64,000 nucleotides of DNA from NCBI GenBank assembly GCA_022448455.1, contig JAKUUR010000004.1, positions 29,608-93,607 of the forward strand, read 5' to 3'. The position numbers were made by a program, and so were the translations under genes. Of the stretch, positions 61,511 to 64,000 are shown in pieces. The stretch is from Candidatus Thioglobus autotrophicus. Its GTDB lineage: Bacteria > Pseudomonadota > Gammaproteobacteria > PS1 > Pseudothioglobaceae. The notes beneath the pieces are model-generated. The model saw only the letters and a program-made list of their open reading frames with translations, was not told the origin of the DNA and searched no databases. Each line of letters begins with the position of its first letter. Positions within the stretch are counted from its first letter, which is position 1.

Positions 61511-63613
61511 ATGCCAAGAACTACTCAAATTAATCGTTATCGTAATGTTGGCATTATGGCACACATCGATGCTGGAAAAACAACCACCACTGAACGTATT
61601 CTTTTGTACACAGGCCGCACTCATAAAATTGGTGAAGTACATGACGGTAGCGCAACCATGGACTGGATGGAGCAAGAGCAAGAACGTGGTATTACTATTA
61701 CTTCTGCTGCAACTACTTGTTTCTGGAAAGGAATGGATAATCAATTTGAGAATCATCGAATCAATATTATTGACACTCCCGGACACGTTGACTTTACGAT
61801 TGAAGTAGAACGTTCATTAAAAGTACTAGATGGGGCATGTGCAGTTTTTTGTGCAGTAGGTGGAGTTGAACCTCAGTCCGAAACGGTTTGGAGGCAAGCC
61901 AATAAATATAATGTCCCAAGAATTGGTTTTGTTAACAAGATGGACAGAGCAGGCGCTGACTTTTTTCGAGTTTGTGATCAAGTTAAAACCCGATTAGGTG
62001 CGAAACCAATACCTCTGCAAATTGCGATTGGTGCAGAAGAAACATTCAAAGGTGTTGTTGACCTGGTTCATATGAAAGCTATTTACTGGAATGAAGAAGA
62101 CCAGGGTGAGACCTATGAAATTAAAGATATTCCTGCAGAGTTACAAGGCCTAGCTGAAGAGAAGCGTGAGTTTTTGATTGAATCTGCTGCAGAAGCAAAC
62201 GAAGAGTTAATGGAAAAGTACCTAGAGGAAGGTACTTTGACAGAAGATGAAATAAAAGAAGGCATTCGTTTACAAACAATTGCAAATGAAATTATTCCAA
62301 TGTTTTGTGGTTCAGCTTTTAAAAACAAAGGCGTTCAAGCAATATTAGATGCAATGATAATGTATATGCCATCGCCGCTAGATGTGGACCCTATTTGTGG
62401 TATTTTAGATGACGCCGATGAAACTTTAGCGCCAAGAATTCCTGATGATAACGAGCCCTTCGCTGCGCTAGCTTTCAAAATTGCAACTGACCCATTTGTT
62501 GGTAACTTGACATTTTTTAGAGTCTACTCAGGTGTGCTAAATTCAGGTGATTTTGTTTTCAACTCTTCTAAAGGTAAAAAAGAACGAATTGGACGTATTG
62601 TACAAATGCACTCTAATGATCGTGAAGAAATTAAAGAGGTACGAGCTGGAGATATTGCCGCAGCCATTGGCCTCAAAGATGTCACAACAGGAGACACCTT
62701 GTGTGACTTGAAGGATAGGATTGTTCTTGAAAGAATGGAATTTCCTGAGCCAGTTATTGCTGTTGCAGTAGAGCCAAAAACCAAAGCTGATCAAGAAAAA
62801 ATGGGCATTGCATTGGGTAAGCTAGCAAAAGAGGACCCTTCATTCAAGGTTTCCACTGATGAAGAGTCAGGTCAGACCATTATTGCTGGCATGGGAGAGC
62901 TCCATTTAGATATTATCGTCGATCGCATGATGCGTGAATTTGATGTAGCGTGCAATGTAGGTACACCTCAAGTGGCTTATCGTGAAACTATCACTTCTCT
63001 TGTTGAGCAAGAAAATAAATTTGTCAAACAGTCAGGTGGTCGTGGTCAGTATGGTCACGTTTATTTACGTATAGAGCCACAAGAGCCAGGTGCTGGCTAT
63101 GAATTTGTTGATGAAGTTAAAGGTGGTGCTATTCCTAAAGAATACATACCAGCAGTTAACAAAGGTGTTCAAGAACAAATGCAAAACGGTGTCATTGCTG
63201 GCTTTCCACTAGTTGATTTAAAAGTAACTGTTTATGATGGCTCATACCATGATGTTGATTCAAGCGAAATGGCATTTAAAATTGCAGCATCTATGTGTTT
63301 AAGAGAAGGTGTAAAACTTGCCAATCCTCAATTACTAGAACCCATGATGAGTGTTGAGGTAATAACTCCCGAGGATTACATGGGTGACGTTATGGGTGAC
63401 TTAAATCGTCGTCGTGGCATAGTAAACGCAATGGACGATACACCAGCCGGCAAACAAATTCAAGCCGAAGTACCATTGGCAGAAATGTTTGGTTATGCAA
63501 CAGATCTCCGTTCAATGTCGCAAGGTCGTGCAAATTATTCAATGGAATTTGTTAAATATTCTGCTGCACCTAGAAATGTTGCTGATGCAGTTATTGAAAA
63601 ATTAACTAAATAA
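61511..63613 (+). CDS. fusA: elongation factor G
   Basis: [40 protein letters not shown]. Confidence 0.99.
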   Translation: MPRTTQINRYRNVGIMAHIDAGKTTTTERILLYTGRTHKIGEVHDGSATMDWMEQEQERGITITSAATTCFWKGMDNQFENHRINIIDTPGHVDFTIEVERSLKVLDGACAVFCAVGGVEPQSETVWRQANKYNVPRIGFVNKMDRAGADFFRVCDQVKTRLGAKPIPLQIAIGAEETFKGVVDLVHMKAIYWNEEDQGETYEIKDIPAELQGLAEEKREFLIESAAEANEELMEKYLEEGTLTEDEIKEGIRLQTIANEIIPMFCGSAFKNKGVQAILDAMIMYMPSPLDVDPICGILDDADETLAPRIPDDNEPFAALAFKIATDPFVGNLTFFRVYSGVLNSGDFVFNSSKGKKERIGRIVQMHSNDREEIKEVRAGDIAAAIGLKDVTTGDTLCDLKDRIVLERMEFPEPVIAVAVEPKTKADQEKMGIALGKLAKEDPSFKVSTDEESGQTIIAGMGELHLDIIVDRMMREFDVACNVGTPQVAYRETITSLVEQENKFVKQSGGRGQYGHVYLRIEPQEPGAGYEFVDEVKGGAIPKEYIPAVNKGVQEQMQNGVIAGFPLVDLKVTVYDGSYHDVDSSEMAFKIAASMCLREGVKLANPQLLEPMMSVEVITPEDYMGDVMGDLNRRRGIVNAMDDTPAGKQIQAEVPLAEMFGYATDLRSMSQGRANYSMEFVKYSAAPRNVADAVIEKLTK

Positions 63614-63625
63614 AGGGGAATAGAC

Positions 63626-64000
63626 ATGTCAAAAGAAAAATTCGAAAGAACCAAACCACATGTGAATGTGGGCACAATCGGTCACGTTGACCATGGCAAG
63701 ACTACATTAACTGCAGCCCTGACTAAATGTATGTCCGAAGCTCGTGGTGGTGATGTCAAAAATTACGCAGATATCGATAACGCACCTGAAGAAAGAGAGC
63801 GCGGTATCACCATCTCAACTGCACACGTAGAGTATGAGTCAGAAGCTCGTCACTACGCTCACGTTGACTGTCCAGGGCACGCTGACTATGTTAAGAATAT
63901 GATTACTGGTGCTGCGCAAATGGACGGCGCTATTATTGTCATCGCTGCGACTGACGGACCAATGGCTCAAACTCGTGAGCACATTCTTTTGTCTCGCCAG
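63626..64000 (+). CDS. tuf: elongation factor Tu (partial, runs off window)
   Basis: [32 protein letters not shown]. Confidence 0.98.
   Translation, partial: MSKEKFERTKPHVNVGTIGHVDHGKTTLTAALTKCMSEARGGDVKNYADIDNAPEERERGITISTAHVEYESEARHYAHVDCPGHADYVKNMITGAAQMDGAIIVIAATDGPMAQTREHILLSRQ

Noticed and set aside
62113-62794. Antisense ORFs in fusA
   Set aside because: Shadow ORFs of a core gene

Overview
The window is about 64 kb of an AT-rich, compact gammaproteobacterial chromosome. Gene content (aprA-aprB-aprM, sat, cysH, an assimilatory-type sulfite reductase with a DUF934 partner, TauE/SafE, SulP, Rnf) points to a sulfur oxidiser of the SUP05/Thioglobus type; that placement is inference. Most of it is ordinary core genome: metZ(partial)-purF-cvpA-folC-fxsA-trmB-xthA-pyrE; tyrS-proA-holA; ftsH-folP-glmM; rnfABCDG-queA; sucDC; efp; argG; pgsA-murF-murE-kdsD; rpsL-rpsG-fusA-tuf(partial). 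There are three tRNAs (Cys, Gly, Arg) and a tmRNA. The unusual part is a mosaic accessory block at about 7.4-21.7 kb, lying against the 3' end of ssrA. It contains: (i) an operon with a PhyH dioxygenase, a TmpA-like 2OG dioxygenase and a PhnZ/TmpB-like HD oxygenase, consistent with oxidative C-P bond cleavage, followed by a UroD-like protein and two tandem type II dehydroquinase-like proteins, one lacking catalytic residues; (ii) a convergent BHMT-like homocysteine methyltransferase next to a truncated dimethylglycine-dehydrogenase-like fragment, suggesting that phosphonate-derived glycine betaine is or was consumed here; (iii) a four-gene module (nucleotidyltransferase, P-loop kinase, CDP-alcohol phosphotransferase, PhnW/PntC-like aminotransferase) resembling split PntC+PntP phosphonolipid synthesis without PepM; (iv) a frameshifted Opp/Dpp ABC ATPase remnant in a 1.2-kb gene-poor gap; (v) a glutarate-CoA-transferase/glutaryl-CoA-dehydrogenase pair bracketed by 32-bp direct repeats. 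Lrp-type 15-bp boxes upstream of both the sulfite reductase operon and cysH suggest an Lrp-family sulfur-assimilation regulon. All calls were made by eye, with no database searches.
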